Counted from the stretch's first letter, positions 34,408 through 47,560 are shown. The stretch is 64,000 nt of DNA from Thinopyrum elongatum (GCA_011799875.1 CM022303.1:194959630-195023629), one strand, 5' to 3'. Numbers and translations: made by a program. The notes: generated by a model not told the origin, from the sequence alone.

Positions 34408-37400
34408 ATGGTTAGAGCAGGTGGTCGTGGTCGTGGTGACAACGCCCCACCACCGCCTGAGTATATGGCTGGTATGATCCAACAGTTCGAGCTGAACCGC
34501 CAGTTCATGGAGAATATGATGGCTCAGTTCCCGCGCCCCAATATGAACCAGCAGCCAACCCAAATAACTCTGCAGGATTTCATACGCCTCAACCCAACCA
34601 TGTACCGCAGCTCAACTCAGCCTCTGGATGCTGATGACTGGCTCCGTGACATCACCTATGAGATGGAGTCTGCTGATGTAGCCCCTGCCAGCTATGTCAC
34701 CTTTGCTTCCTTCTTTCTGAAGGGACCTGCTGCTCAATGGTGGGACAGCCACAGGTGTACTCTGCCGGTTGGAGCGATCATCACCTGGCCAGACTTTCAA
34801 GCTGCTTTCCGTGCCCGCTTCATTCCACAGGGAATCATGGACCGGAAGAAGCGTGAATTCCGCAACCTCACCCAGGGCAACAAAACTGTGGAAGCTTATC
34901 AGCGGGAGTTTCTGGACTTATCCCGCTATGCTGAAGAAGACATTGCAACTAATGCACGCAGACAGGAGAAGTTCCGTGATGGCCTTCAAGCTGACATCAA
35001 GCTCGCACTGCTAGTGCCTGACTTTCCCGATTTCGCCACCTTGATGAGCAAGGCCATCAATGTTGAAACTGGTCTGCAGGAACACCAGAGCTCTCACAGG
35101 CGCAACCGTGACACAGGCTCATCTTCGGGCCCGCCCTCGCAGAAGCATAAGATCTGGATCCCGAATAGCATGTACCGTCCAAATGCACCTGCTCCAAGGC
35201 AGTCTTATGCTGCACCGCGTCTGCCTCCTCCACCACCCAGGCAGCCAAGACTTCCAGCTGCACCACCCCAAGCTCCTGCTCCCACTCCCAATAATGGTCT
35301 GTGCTACAAGTGTGGTCAACCAGGTCACCTTGCCAGGAACTGCTATCAGAACCAGAATCAACTGGCCCTTCCTGCTGCTGGCCGTGGAAGCAACCAGCCC
35401 CGCAACAACAATGCCAAGTCCTATGGTCGTGTTCATGCCAACCATGTTGATCTCAATGAAGCACAAGACCAGCCTGCTACTGTGATGGGTACACTCCTCG
35501 TAAAATCAGTACCATCATCCGTTTTATTTGATACAGGTGCATCGCATTCATTCATGTCGGAAGATTTTGCATGCTTGCACGACATTAAATGTGAGGACAT
35601 GAACGCTTCGCTATTAGTACACACCCCTGCGGGCCAATGTCGAACCTCCATGTTTTGCAAGGACGTCCCCGTTGAAATCGAAGGACTGGAATTCCTTGTC
35701 TCTCCCATCGCACTGAAGTCCTGTAGCATTGATCTCATTCTGGGAATGGAATGGTTGAAAGCGCATACTGCTTCTATAGTTTGCGCCACTAAGACCGTCC
35801 ATCTGCTACACCCTTCCGATGAAATAATAAGCTACAACGCTCGTCTGGTTTAGAATGCTGAGGCAAGGCTTTATGCGTTGAACGCATTGAACGCTGCACC
35901 ACTCGAGGGCATTGAAAACATTCCCGTTGTTCGTGAATTCCAAGACGTCTTTCCTGAAGAACTTCCAGGGATTCCCCCTGCTAGAGCTGTCGAATTCATC
36001 ATCGACTTGAAACCAGGCACCACTCCTATAGCCAAACGACCCTACAAGATGCCGCCGCATGAACTCATTGCGCTTAAGGAGGAAATCGACACATCTCTTC
36101 ACAGTGGTTTCATTCACCCCAGTTGCTCTCCTTGGGGAGCACCTTCCCTCTTTGTTAAGAAGAAGGATGGGACAAACCGATTGGTCCAAGACTACCGTCC
36201 TATTAACCAAGCTACCATTCAGAACAAATATCCTCTTCCTCGGATCAATGATCTGTATGACCAACTAGCTGGCTCATCAGTGTTCTCCAAACTCGACTTA
36301 AGGTTGGGATACCACCAGATCCGTGTTCGTGAAGAGGATATCCCAAAGACCGCATTCGTGACTCGATATGGTTCATATGAGTACACTGTCATGTCATTCG
36401 GCTTAACCAATGCTCCAGCCACCTTCTCTCGTTTGATGAACTATATCTTCATGGAATACCTCGACAAGTTCGTCGTGGTTTATCTGGATGATATCCTTGT
36501 GTACTCCAAGAATAAAGAAGAGCATGCTGAACATCTTCGTCTTGTCCTGGAGAAGCTTCGAGAGCATCAACTCTATGCTAAGTATTCCAAGTGTGAATTC
36601 TGGCTTCCCGAAGTAACTTATCTTGGACATGTCATCTCCAAGGATGGTATTACTGTCAACCCCGAGCGAGTTCAGGCTATTCTCGATTGGACTCCTCCGA
36701 AGAGCGTCAAGCAAGTCAGAAGTTTTCTCGGTCTCGCCAGCTATTGCCGTCGATTCGTCGAGAACTTCTCCAAGATCGCCAGGCCTCTGACTAACCTATT
36801 GCATAAGGGCGTCAAGTACCAATGGACAGACAAATGTCAGGAAAGTTTCCAGGCACTCAAGGACAAGTTGACTTCTGCCCCAGTGCTTGCTCCACCTGAT
36901 ACTAAGAAGGACTTCGTCATTTACTGCGACGCTTCCCGTCAAGGATTAGGCTGTGTCCTAATGCAAGAGCGCAAAGTGATTGCCTATGCATCCCGTCAAT
37001 TGCGCCCTCACGAAGAGAACTACCCAGTTCACGACCTCGAGCTTGCTGCTGTCATACATGCACTGAAACAGTGGTGACATTACCTTCTCGGTAATCGTTG
37101 CAAGATCTTCACCGACCACCAAAGTCTAAAGTATCTGTTTACTCAGCCAGACCTGAACCTCCGTCAGCAGAGATGGATGGAGACTGTTGCAGACTTTGAC
37201 TTGGGTATTTCCTATACACCAGGCAAGGCTAATGTAATGGCTGATGCCTTGAGCCGTAAGTCATATTGCAACCACCTCCAGGTTCACAAAGTTCAACCCT
37301 CGCTTGTTGAAGAATTCAGAAAGCTGAACCTCCATATTGTTCCTCCTGGAGCACTCGCTCCCCCTCCTCTAGAGTTCCGCAAGATGAACCTCCGTGTTGT

Positions 37401-38883
37401 TCCCCAGGGTTCCCTCAATACCCTGGCTGTCGAACCAGATCTCTTGGGCAGCATCAAGACACTGCAGAAGTATGACTCTCAAGCCCACAAGATTAAGTGC
37501 TACCTCGCGGCAGGAAGGCCCTCGTGCTTCACCCTTGGAGATGATGACACCTTGTTCTTTAAAGGTCGAATAGTGGTCCCTACGGAAGACAACCTGGATA
37601 TGACTCAGAAGGTTATGAAAGAAGCTCATGAAACGCCTCTGTCTATTCATCCCGGTAGCACCAAAATGTACCAAGATGTCCGTCGAAAATTCTGGTGGTC
37701 TAATATGAAGCAAGACATTGCTCGTTATGTTGCTGAATGTGACGTTTGTTGTCGAATCAAAGCAGAACATCAAAGACCTACTGGAACTCTGCAACCTATC
37801 TCTATTCCTGAATGGAAATGGGACCATGTTGAAATGGACTTCGTCACTGGTTTTCCCAAATCGCAGAAAGGTAATGATGCTATCCTTGTCATCATTGATC
37901 GACTCTCTAAAGTTGCCCATTTTCTGGCGGTCAAAGAAACGATCACTGCCAGTCAGCTTGCAACTCTCTACATGTCCAGAATTGTTTCATTTCGCGGTAT
38001 TCCACTGGTAATCAGTTCGGACCGTGGCAGCTTATTCACTTCGAGATTCTGGGCAAGTTTCCAAGAAGCTATGGGTACTCATCTGTCATTCAGTACTGCA
38101 TTTCATCCTCAGTCGCAAGGGCAAGTGGAACGTGTCAACCAAGTTCTCGAAGACATGCTTCGAGCTTGTGTTATCTCTTTCGGCAAGAAATGGGAGGAAT
38201 CTCTCCCGTATGCGGAGTTCTCTTATAATAATAGCTATCAAGCTAGTCTGAAGATGGCCTCCTTCGAAGTGTTATATGGACGAAAGTGCCGAACCCCTCT
38301 GAACTGGTCAGAAACTGGGGAACGTCCACTCTTCGGTCCGTATATTATCCAACACGCCGAAGAACAAGTCCGCATCATTCGTGAGAATCTCAAGACTGCC
38401 CAGTCACGTCAAAAGAGTCAGTATGACCGTCATCATAAAGACATGGCCTATCAACCTGGCGAAAAGGCTTATCTTCGAGTTACACCAATGAAGGGTGCTC
38501 ACCGCTTCGGGATCAAGGGCAAGCTAGCTCCTCGCTATATTGGTCCGTTCACTATTCTCGAAAAGCGTGGAAAAGTGGCATATCAACTGGAGCTTCCGCC
38601 GAACCTTTCTCAGGTTCACGATGTGTTCCACGTGTCACAACTCCGCCGCTGCTTCAAGGACCCAATCCGAACAATGGATCATGAAGTGCTCGAATTGCAA
38701 CAGGACCTCTCCTATAAAGAGCATCTGGTCCGCATTCTCGACCAAGCTGAACGCCGCACACGTCAGAAGGCAATCAAGTTCCTCAAAGTCCAGTGATCGC
38801 ATCACTCTGAAGAAGAAGCCACTTGGGAATGCGAGGATCGCCTGCGTGAAGAATACCCCGCACTGTTTCCTTCTACCTCCTAA
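34408..38883 (+). pseudogene. gag-pol: K gag-pol, copy 1, three stops
   Basis: One frame of 1491 codons from MVRAGGRGRG to TAA 38881-38883. Gag core has DDWLRDITYEME, KGPAAQWW and FRARFIPQ. The zinc knuckle [14 protein letters not shown] is at 35302-35343. Protease has DTG at 35530-35538. RT has YLDD at 36481-36492. RNase H shows CDAS and ends near ADALSRK (about 37258). Integrase has an HHCC zinc region, D (MDFVTGFP), D (SDRGSLF) and E (QGQVERVNQ). A chromodomain-like tail (IKFLKVQ..HSEEEATWE..LREEYPALF) closes it. Stops are TAG 35851-35853, TGA 37075-37077 and TGA 38794-38796, where copy 2 has CAG, CGA and TGG. No frameshift is seen. Confidence 0.92.
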
Positions 38884-38905
38884 ATCTCGGGACGAGATTT
38901 CTTGT

Positions 38906-38918
38906 AGTGGAGGAGAAT
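38906..38918 (+). other. K polypurine tract 1
   Basis: AGTGGAGGAGAAT lies directly before LTR 2, preceded by the GGGACGAGATTTC stretch seen before each 3' LTR of this type. Confidence 0.8.
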
Positions 38919-40735
38919 TGTAACGCCCGGATAATTATGCTACAGTGAACCTCTGCTAATGATGCCACGTCACCTCCGTTACAGTTGCTAATCTCGCGTT
39001 AGTTCAAAACCTGTTCGAATTCAAATTTGAATTTTTGTCAAACGTAAAATTTTTCAAACTTTAAAACTAAAATGTTCGGAGTGTGCCGATTAATGCCGAG
39101 GTATTTATGGTGAAGGAACCATGCTTTTATAAAAAGCCTAAATACTTTTAAATGAATTAAAACAGAAAAGAAAATAAATAAAAAGAAAAGGACTAAATGA
39201 AAACAACAAAAGAAAAAGGAAACACCCCCCCCCCCACTGGGCCAGTCGGCCCAGCTGGCCTCTGCAGCAGGCCGGCCCACTTGGCCCAGCCAGCCAGCCC
39301 CCCTCGCTCCCTTATCCCCCCACCCCGGTGAAAACCCTAGACCGAACACCGCCCCCCACTCGCTCGCCTCTCCCTCTCCTCCCCTCACCTCTCGATCCCA
39401 TCTGGATCGGGGAGGGGAAATCGATCCCCGTCGCCCTCGCCCGAGGCCACCGCGCCGCTCGCCGCCGCATCGCCGCCGCCTGGAGGATCGCCGTCGCCCG
39501 GAGCCGACTTCCGTCGCCACCTCGTCGCACGCCGCCCCGCCTCACCTCCTCCTTGTCTCTCCTTCGTCGCGGCAGACCCAACCCAGCACCCCCTGTGAGC
39601 CTCGCCCGGCTCCGCCTCCCTCTACCCCGTAGCCGTCGCCGCGCTCAACACCCACGGCCACGCCCGTCGCCGGCGCCCTGGGCACCGCGTCCACGGGCCG
39701 ACCCCACCCGCCGTCACCGCACGCCCCGACCACCGCCTGGGCCCTGCTCCTCCCTTCCCCGGTGCGTCCGCTACCTGCTTCTTCTGCTGCTGCCGGCGCT
39801 CGTGCACTGCTGCTGCGCTGCCACCATTGCTGTTTTGCTCTGCTGCTGCGTAGTGCTCCTGCCACTGCTATCTGCTTGCTCGGCTTGGCCGCTGCTGCTA
39901 CGCTACTTTGCTGCTGCTCCGCTGCGCTGCCTTGCAAGCCGCTGCTGCTGCCGGCCACTCCCGTCGTTGCCTCGCCCGCGTCCGCGCCGTGCCCGCTGCC
40001 GCTCCCGCTGGCCGCGGACGGGTCCTCCCTGTTCCGTCGCCCAGCGCCCGGTGCCCGCGCCTGTTTGGCCCCCTGGGACGCTGACATTGGGGCCCCACCC
40101 CCTGAGAACGTAAAAAGGATAAAAATAAAAAGAATAAAAATAAAATTAATTAATTAATTAATTAATTAATTAAATTAATCATTAATTAAATTAATTAACT
40201 TTGATTAATTAGCTAATTAATTTAATCTATTAACCTAATTAACTAGGTTAGTTAACTAAACCTGATTAGTTATACTGTGACAATGACAGTGGGACCCGCA
40301 TGTCAGTTTGACTGGTTAACGGTCAGAATTGACCGCTGATGTCACACTGTTGCAATAATTCAATTTCGAATTGATTAAATAATATTAATTCCAGAAATTA
40401 GATAAAACGTTGAAAATCATATAAAATAAATCGTAACTCGGATTGAAAAACTGTGTACATGAAAGTTGATCAGAACGACGAGACGAACCCGGTTACGCTA
40501 CCCACATAACCGCCGGATACTCCTAACTATGCGAACATGCAACTGTTCCCCTCCGGTCATCTGTCTAACAAATGTCCGGAACCGGGAAAACTTTCCCGGA
40601 TAGGATCCCCCTTTCTCGGTAACGTGTAACCCCACGTTAGAACACACCCGGCACTGCATATTGTCATGTCATACCTTGTGTAGCATTGTTTGCTTTGTAT
40701 TTACTATTTCCTCCCCCCTCCTTCTCTCTCGATAG

Positions 40736-40810
40736 ACGCTGAGACCGCTGACGATGCTGCCGTGAATGACTACTACGTCGACGACCCTTCTCTCTCGACA
40801 CAGCTTCCAG
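40736..40810 (+). other. Exon-like segment A in K LTR 2
   Basis: Same 75-nt length and frame as 31372-31446, with intact GATAG acceptor and CAG|GCAAGCC donor. Confidence 0.45.
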
Positions 40811-42122
40811 GCAAGCCCCCCCCCCCTTGATCAACCCGATATCGCCTATTCCTTCTCTCTACTGCTTGCATTAGAGTAGTGTAGCATGTTACTACTTTCG
40901 GTTAATCCTATTCTGCTGCATAGCCTGTCTTTGCTACTACTGTTGATACCTTACCTGCAATCCTAAATGCTTAGTATAGGTTGCTAGAATTACATCAGTG
41001 GCCCTACACTCTTGTCCATCTGCCATGCTATACTACTAGGCCGTGATCACTTCGGGAGGTGATCACGGGTTTATATTATATACTATTACATACTTATGTT
41101 TCTGTTTGGAGATGGGGGCTGAAGGGGCAGGTGGTTCCATCCAGGTAGTGGTGGGCCTGGGTTCCCGACGGCCCCCGAGTGTTACTTTGTGGCAGAGCGA
41201 CAGGGCAGGTTGTGACCACCTAGGAGACAGGTGGGCCTGGCCCTGGTCGGCGTCCGCGGTTACTTCAAAATAACACGCTTAACGAGATTGGGTATTTGAT
41301 CTGAGTCTGGCTACGAGCCTATACGCACTAACCACCACGCGGGAACAGTTATGGGTACTCGACGTCGTGGTATCAGCCGAAGCCTCCTAGACGTCAGCGA
41401 CTGAGCGGCGCGCGCCGGGTTGGACCGCATAAAGCAACTTCCTTTGTAATGGAGGTTGCTAGGTCTGCTCACCGGCCGCCCACGCAATGTGCAGGTGTGC
41501 AATGGGCGATGGGCCCAGACCCCTGCGCGCATAGGATTTAGACCGGCGTGCTGACCTCTCTGTTAGGCCTAGGTAGGGCTGCGACGTGTTCATCTTCCGA
41601 GGCCGGGTATGACCCAGGAAAGTGTGCCCGGCCAGAGGGATCGAGCGTGTTGAGTAATGTGGTGCACCCCTGCAGGGAAGTTTATCTATTCGAATAGCCG
41701 TGTCCCTCGGTAAAAGGACGACCCGGAGTTGTACCTCGACCTTATGATAACTAGAACTGGATACTTAATAAAACACACCCTTTCAAGTGCCAGATACAAC
41801 CTGGTGATCGCTCTCTCACAGGGCGACGAGGAGAGGATCGTCGGGTAGGATTATGCTATGCGATGATACTTGGTGAACTTACCAGCTACTCTCTTCTATA
41901 TGCTTCAAGATGGAGGCTACCAGAAGCGTAGTCTTCGATAGGACTAGCTATCCCCCTCTTATTCTGGCATTCTGCAGTTCAGTCCACAGATACTACCCAT
42001 TTCATTGATACCATTGCATATGTAGTGTAGATCCTTGCTTGCGAGTACTTTGGATGAGTACTCACGGTTGCTTTGCTCCCTCTTTTCCCCCTTTTTCCAT
42101 TCTTCTCGGACGTCGCAACCAG

Positions 42123-42220
42123 ATGCTGGAGCCCAGGAGCCAGACGCCACCTTCGACGACCCCTACTACACCGAGGGTGCCTACTACTACGTGCAGGCCG
42201 CCGACGACGACCAGGAGTAG
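42123..42220 (+). other. Exon-like segment B in K LTR 2
   Basis: Same 98-nt length and stop as 32757-32854. Joined to segment A it would give a short acidic, Tyr-rich C-terminus. Confidence 0.45.
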
Positions 42221-42521
42221 TTTAGGAGGATCCTAGGCAGGAGGCCTGCACCTCTTTCGATCTGTATCCCAGTTTGTGCTAGCCATATTATGGCACCTTG
42301 TTAAACTTTATGTCTGTACTCAGATATTGTTGCTTCCGCTGACTCGTCTATGATCGAGCACTCGTATTCGAGCCCTCGAGGCCCCTGGCTTGTATTATGA
42401 TGCTTGTATGACTTATTTATTTTTAGAGTTGTGTTGTGATATCTTCCCGTGAGTCCCTGATCTTGATCATACACGTTTGCGTGTATGATTAGTGTACGAT
42501 TGAATCGGGGGCGTCACAAGT

Positions 42522-42537
42522 TGGTATCAGAGCAAGG
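42522..42537 (+). other. K primer-binding site 2
   Basis: TGGTATCAGAGCAAGG differs from site 1 by one base in the outer part; the core TGGTATCAGAGC is intact. Confidence 0.9.
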
Positions 42538-42789
42538 TTTCGATCCTAGGACCTGTGGGTTATGGGCCCACGTCGCCATTGGGTGGTATTAGGATCTTTT
42601 ACTCCTTGTTCTTTACTCCGGGACTCTGAACTCTCTTCTACTCGGGTTAAACAATTTACTAACTCTAACATTAGGATCCCGTGACCACATTCACCCCAAA
42701 GTTGGATAAGCCATAGTTATTCCTTAGAATAGTATTTTGAACAATATCCACACTGTCATATGACTCCTTTGAAACATCTTTGTTTTCAG

Positions 42790-43548
42790 ATGGAACCCAC
42801 GAGGCAGGTCGTGCGCCACACGGCGGCCATTGGTGTCCAGGGTTCACCTGCTGTGTTAGCTGAGATGATGACCTATCTGGGTTATCGCTGGCACCCTGAG
42901 TACACCGTGTACGAGTAGTACCAGGACTTTAACTAGGAGCAGTACCGTGCCATCGTCCACCTCTACTCTCGGGAGTATGACTCCACTACTGTGCTGCACA
43001 CCGCTCATGGTGTTGGAGTGACCATCGATATGGCAGTCCACGATGCTGCATATGCAGCTCTGACACGTCTTCGTGGAGAGTATCGGGTGTTGGACACCTC
43101 CCCTTTCAGGCACGTTGCTATCGCATCTGACGATGGTGCGAAGGGATATTACACTGCTGCCTACTCCACCGTCACCCGAGAGCCCTTCCACCATCAGAAC
43201 CTGGTTCTGCATGCTGATGGGCTGGATCGAGCTAACCGAGCTCTTCGCCACGAGTTGTACACCACCCGTCAGCACCTTTACAGTGCTTTGACGCTGTTGC
43301 ACCCCTTTGTCCGATCTGGTGAGCTGTCGCGATCTGCGATCTACCCAGTCAGGACCGTGATGCCCCAGGGTATCGGTTGGCCAGATGTGGGAGGCTGCAC
43401 TCCCGCACTTGGTCCTCTTTTGCCACCTGGACGTCGGGTTCTACACCAGAGTTTTCACGGACCGCAGGCTACTGACGTGGAGGACTTCCCGTCGCGTCAC
43501 TACCAGCTGTCAGGCTACACCTACCTCCACAGTCCCTCCTGGGACTGA
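42790..43548 (+). pseudogene. K pre-gag ORF of unknown function, copy 2
   Basis: Same 759-nt length and position in the internal domain as copy 1 (271 bases after the LTR). Stops lie at 42916-42918 (TAG; CAG in copy 1) and 42934-42936 (TAG, shared with copy 1). The C-terminal part is open to TGA 43546-43548. The ATG again follows TGTTTTCAG. The shared TAG was present before the two copies separated, or was spread by conversion. Confidence 0.6.
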
Positions 43549-43773
43549 TGTAGTCTTGCTTATTAGCATTAGATGCATTCGCCGCGAGCCTGCGTGCCGC
43601 TTATGATGTCTTTAGTCTTACGTACTGAACTCTATGCATGATCTCTTTTGTAAGATATGCCAACTACTATGTAGTATCTATCGTGCTCCTTTCATTATGC
43701 ATGTTTCACCAAGAATGATTCTTGTCTTTGCAAATTTCTCAATGCTGAACTACCCCTGTTATATATTAGCAGG
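43549..43773 (+). other. K spacer between pre-gag ORF and gag, copy 2
   Basis: Non-coding, same length as in copy 1; it ends TATATTAGCAG before the gag ATG. Confidence 0.6.
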
Positions 43774-46700
43774 ATGGTTAGACCAGGTGGTCGTGGTCGT
43801 GGTGACAACGCCCCACTACCGCCTGAGTATATGGCTGGTATGATCCAACAGTTCAAGCTGAACCGCCAGTTCATGGAGAATATGACGGCTCAGTTCCCGC
43901 GCCCCAATATGAACCAGCAGCCAGCCCAAATAACTCTGCAGGATTTCATACGCCTCAACCCAACCATGTACCGCAGCTCAACTCAGCCTCTGGATGCTGA
44001 TGACTGGCTCCGTGACATCACCTATGAGATGGAGTCTGCTGATGTAGCCCCTGCCAGCTATGTCACCTTTGCTTCCTTCTTTCTGAAGGGACCTGCTGCT
44101 CAATGGTGGGACAGCCACAGGCGTACTCTGCCGGTTGGAGCGATCATCACCTGGCCAGACTTTCAAGCTGCTTTCCGTGCCCGCTTCATTCCACAGGGAA
44201 TCATGGACCGGAAGAAGCGTGAATTCCGCAACCTCACCCAGGGCAACAAAACTGTGGAAGCTTATCAGCGGGAGTTTCTGGACTTATCCCGCTATGCTGA
44301 AGAAGACATTGCAACTGATGCACGCAGACAGGAGAAGTTCCGTGATGGCCTTCAAGCTGACATCAAGCTCGCACTGCTAGTGCATGACTTTCCCGATTTC
44401 GCCACCTTGGTGAACAAGGCCATCAATGTTGAAACTGGTCTGCAGGAACACCAGAGCTCTCACAGGCACAACCGTGACACGGGCTCATCTTCGGGCCCAC
44501 CCTCGCAGAAGCGTAAGATCTGGATCCCGAACAGCATGTACCGTCCAAATGCACCTGCTCCAAGGTAGTCTTATGCTGCACCGCATCTGCCTCCTCCACC
44601 ACCCAGGCAGCCAAGACTTCCAGCTGCACCACCTCAAGCTCCTACTCCCACTCCCAATAATGGTCTGTGCTACAAGTGTGGTCAACCAGGTCACCTTGCC
44701 AGGAACTGCTATCAGAACCAGAATCAACTGGCCCTTCCTGCAGCTGGCCGTGGAAGCAACCAGCCCCGCAACAACAATGCCAAGTCCTATGGTCGTGTTC
44801 ATGCCAACCACGTTGATCTCATTGAAGCTCAAGACCAGTCTGCTACTGTGATGGGTACACTCCTCATAAATTCAGTACCAGCATCCGCTTTATTTGATAC
44901 AGGTGCATCGCATTCATTCATGTCGGAAGATTTTGCATGCTTGCACGACATTAAATGTGAGGACATGAACGCTTCGCTATTAGTACACACCCCTACGGGC
45001 CAATGTCGAACCTCTATGTTTTGCAAGGACGTCCCCGTTGAAATCAAAGGACTGGAATTCCTTGTCTCTCCCATCGCACTGAAGTCCTGTAGCATTGATC
45101 TCATTCTGGGAATGGAATGGTTGAAAGCGCATACTGCTTCTATAGTTTGCGCCACTAAGACCGTCCATCTGCTACACCCTTCCGATGAAATAATAAGCTA
45201 CAACGCTCGTCTGGTTCAGAATGCCGAGGCAAGGCTTTATGCGTTGAATGCATTGAACGCTGCACCACTCGAGGGCATTGAAAACATTCCCGTTGTTCGT
45301 GAATTCCAAGACGTCTTTCCTGAAGAACTTCCAGGGATTCCCCCTGCTAGAGCTGTCAAATTCATCATCGACTTGAAACCAGGCACCACTCCTATAGCCA
45401 AACGACCCTACAAGATGCCGCCGCATGAACTCATTGCGCTTAAAGAGGAAATCGACACATCTCTTTGCAGTGGTTTCATTCGCCCCAGTTGCTCTCCTTG
45501 GGGAGCACCTTCCCTCTTTGTTAAGAAGAAGGATGGGACAAACCGATTGGTCCAAGACTACCGTCCTATTAACCAAGCTACCATTTAGAACAAATATCCT
45601 CTTCCTCGGATCAATGATCTGTATGATCAACTAGCTGGCTCATCAGTGTTCTCCAAACTTGACTTAAGGTTGGGATACCACCAGATCCGTGTTCGTGAAG
45701 AGGATATCCCAAAGACCGCATTCGTGACTCGATATGGTTCATATGAGTACACTGTCATGTCATTCGGCTTAACCAATGCTCCAACCACCTTCTCTCGTTT
45801 GATGAACTATATCTTCATGGAATACCTCGACAAGTTCGTCGTGGTTTATCTGGATGATATCCTTGTGTACTCCAAGAATAAAGAAGAGCATGCTGAACAT
45901 CTTCGTCTTGTCCTGGAGAAGCTTCGAGAGCATCAACTCTATGCTAAGTATTCCAAGTGTGAATTCTGGCTTCCCGAAGTAACTTATCTTGGGCATGTCA
46001 TCTCCAAGGATGGTATTACCGTCAACCCCGAGCGAGTTCAGGCTATTCTCGATTGGACTCCTCCGAAGAACGTCAAGCAAGTCAGAAGTTTTCTCGGTCT
46101 CGCCAGCTATTGCCGTCGATTCGTCGAGAACTTCTCCAAGATCGCCAGGCCTCTGACTAACCTATTGCAAAAGGGCATCAAGTACCAATGGACAGACAAA
46201 TGTCAGGAAAGTTTCCAGGCACTCAAGGACAAGTTGACTTCTGCCCCAGTGCTTGCTCCACCTGATACTAAGAAGGACTTCGTCATTCACTGCGACGCTT
46301 CCCGTCAAGGATTAGGCTGTGTCCTAATGCAAGAGCGCAAAGTGATTGCCTATGCATCCTGTCAATTGCGCCCTCACGAAGAGAACTACCCAGTTCACGA
46401 CCTCGAGCTTGCTGCTGTCATACATGCACTAAAACTGTGGCGACATTACCTTCTCGGTAATCGTTGCGAGATCTTCACCGACCACCAAAGTCTAAAGTAT
46501 CTGTTTACTCAGCCAGACCTGAACCTCCGTCAGCAGAGATGGATGGAGACTGTTGCAGACTTTGACTTGGGTATTTCCTATACACCAGGCAAGGCTAATG
46601 TAATGGCTGATGCCTTGAGCCGTAAGTCATATTGCAACCACCTCTAGGTTCACAAAGTTCAACCCTCGCTTGTTGAAGAATTCAGAAAGCTGAACCTCCA

Positions 46701-46774
46701 TATTGTTCCTCCTGGAGCACTCGCTCCCCCTCCTCCAGAGTTCCGCAAGATGAACCTCCGTGTTGTTCCCCAGG
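43774..46774 (+). pseudogene. gag-pol: K gag-pol, copy 2, 5' part up to the T2 insertion
   Basis: Starts MVRPGGRGRG and covers gag, zinc knuckle, protease (DTG), RT (YLDD at 45847-45858), RNase H and the RNase H-integrase linker. Stops are TAG 44566-44568, TAG 45586-45588 and TAG 46645-46647; copy 1 has CAG at all three. It is broken at 46774 by T2, with CCAGG at 46770-46774 as target duplication. The rest continues at 60413. Confidence 0.92.
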
Positions 46775-47298
46775 TGTCGTGGTCCTGTCACGGCAGATGT
46801 CCTAGAGAAAGGACTTAGTCGTGGAGCCATCGCGATGGGTTAGCTTAAAGGGGTTAAAGCGGACGAGGGACGCAGAGAGTTTATACTGGTTCGGCCCCTT
46901 GCAGTGAAGGTAAAGGCCTAATCCAGTTGTTGTGGAATTTCTAGGGTTTCGATGACCAGGGAGCGAATCCGCTATGCCTGGCTCTCGAATTGTTGTCCGT
47001 CGTCCCCAAACCGCCGCCGGGTCGTCCCCTTATATACATGGGTTGACGCCCGTCGGTTTACAGGATCCCGAGGCCGGCTCATGAACATGTCCGGCTCGGT
47101 CTCTACTCTTTCTATCTTATAGCACAAGTTTACATATCAATGTCGGTTTATATCTACAGGCCTTAATCCGCCGTTGGGCCCTGGGCCTTCATAAAGCGCC
47201 TCCATCTTTGTCTTCGTGGGCTTCAAGTATAATAACTCATTATGGGGATAACCCGACCTCTCCTGGTCGGTTTATACCCAGTAGTAATATCCCCAACA
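46775..47298 (-). repeat. T2 3' LTR (524 bp)
   Basis: TGTCGTGG...CCCCAACA, whose ends TG and CA are canonical. Minus-strand TATA at 47028-47036. Immediately right, the minus strand reads CTGGGGCCTAA, the probable polypurine tract. Confidence 0.95.
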
Positions 47299-47560
47299 TT
47301 AGGCCCCAGATTGATTTGAACTGGTTCATGTCAATCTTCAACTTGAGAAAATTCTTCTTTCGGCATCTTCGCATAAATCTTGTAAACCGCCACGACGTTA
47401 TCTTCCAGCATCTTGATAAACCACCATGACGTCACCTGTTATTAAAAATGGTATATCTCTCACCTTCATTAATGAGCCTCCGACAATCGAGGCGACAGCT
47501 CTGCCACACATCCCGCTTTGGGCTCCTCGATTCTCGCGCTTGTCACTTATCTATTCACCT
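47299..47560 (+). promoter_or_regulatory. Upstream region of the T2 opposite-strand gene
   Basis: 262 bp between the LTR and a TATA box, with no open frame of note. It contains several AAACCGCC/CCGGTTTA-type motifs. By position it would be the promoter of the plus-strand gene. Confidence 0.45.

Larger units (their letters stand above)
38919..42518 (+). repeat. K LTR 2, shared middle LTR (3600 bp)
   Basis: It is whole, with TGTAACGCCC start and GGCGTCACA end, a purine tract on the left and a primer-binding site on the right. It is collinear with LTR 1, with scattered substitutions and small indels in the C and AATT runs. Exon-like segments are at 40736-40810 (intact GC-type donor) and 42123-42220. 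Confidence 0.93.

Noticed and set aside
35057..36714. Minus-strand ORFs of 60-183 residues over K gag-pol (also 44423-46080 and 60349-60924)
   Set aside because: They are shadows of the plus-strand reading frame. They recur in both copies only because the coding strand is conserved.
46627..46830. Minus-strand ORF across the T2 3' LTR edge, starting MAPRLSPF
   Set aside because: It is the LTR copy of the gag upstream extension read into K DNA. Without gag behind it, it has no meaning.
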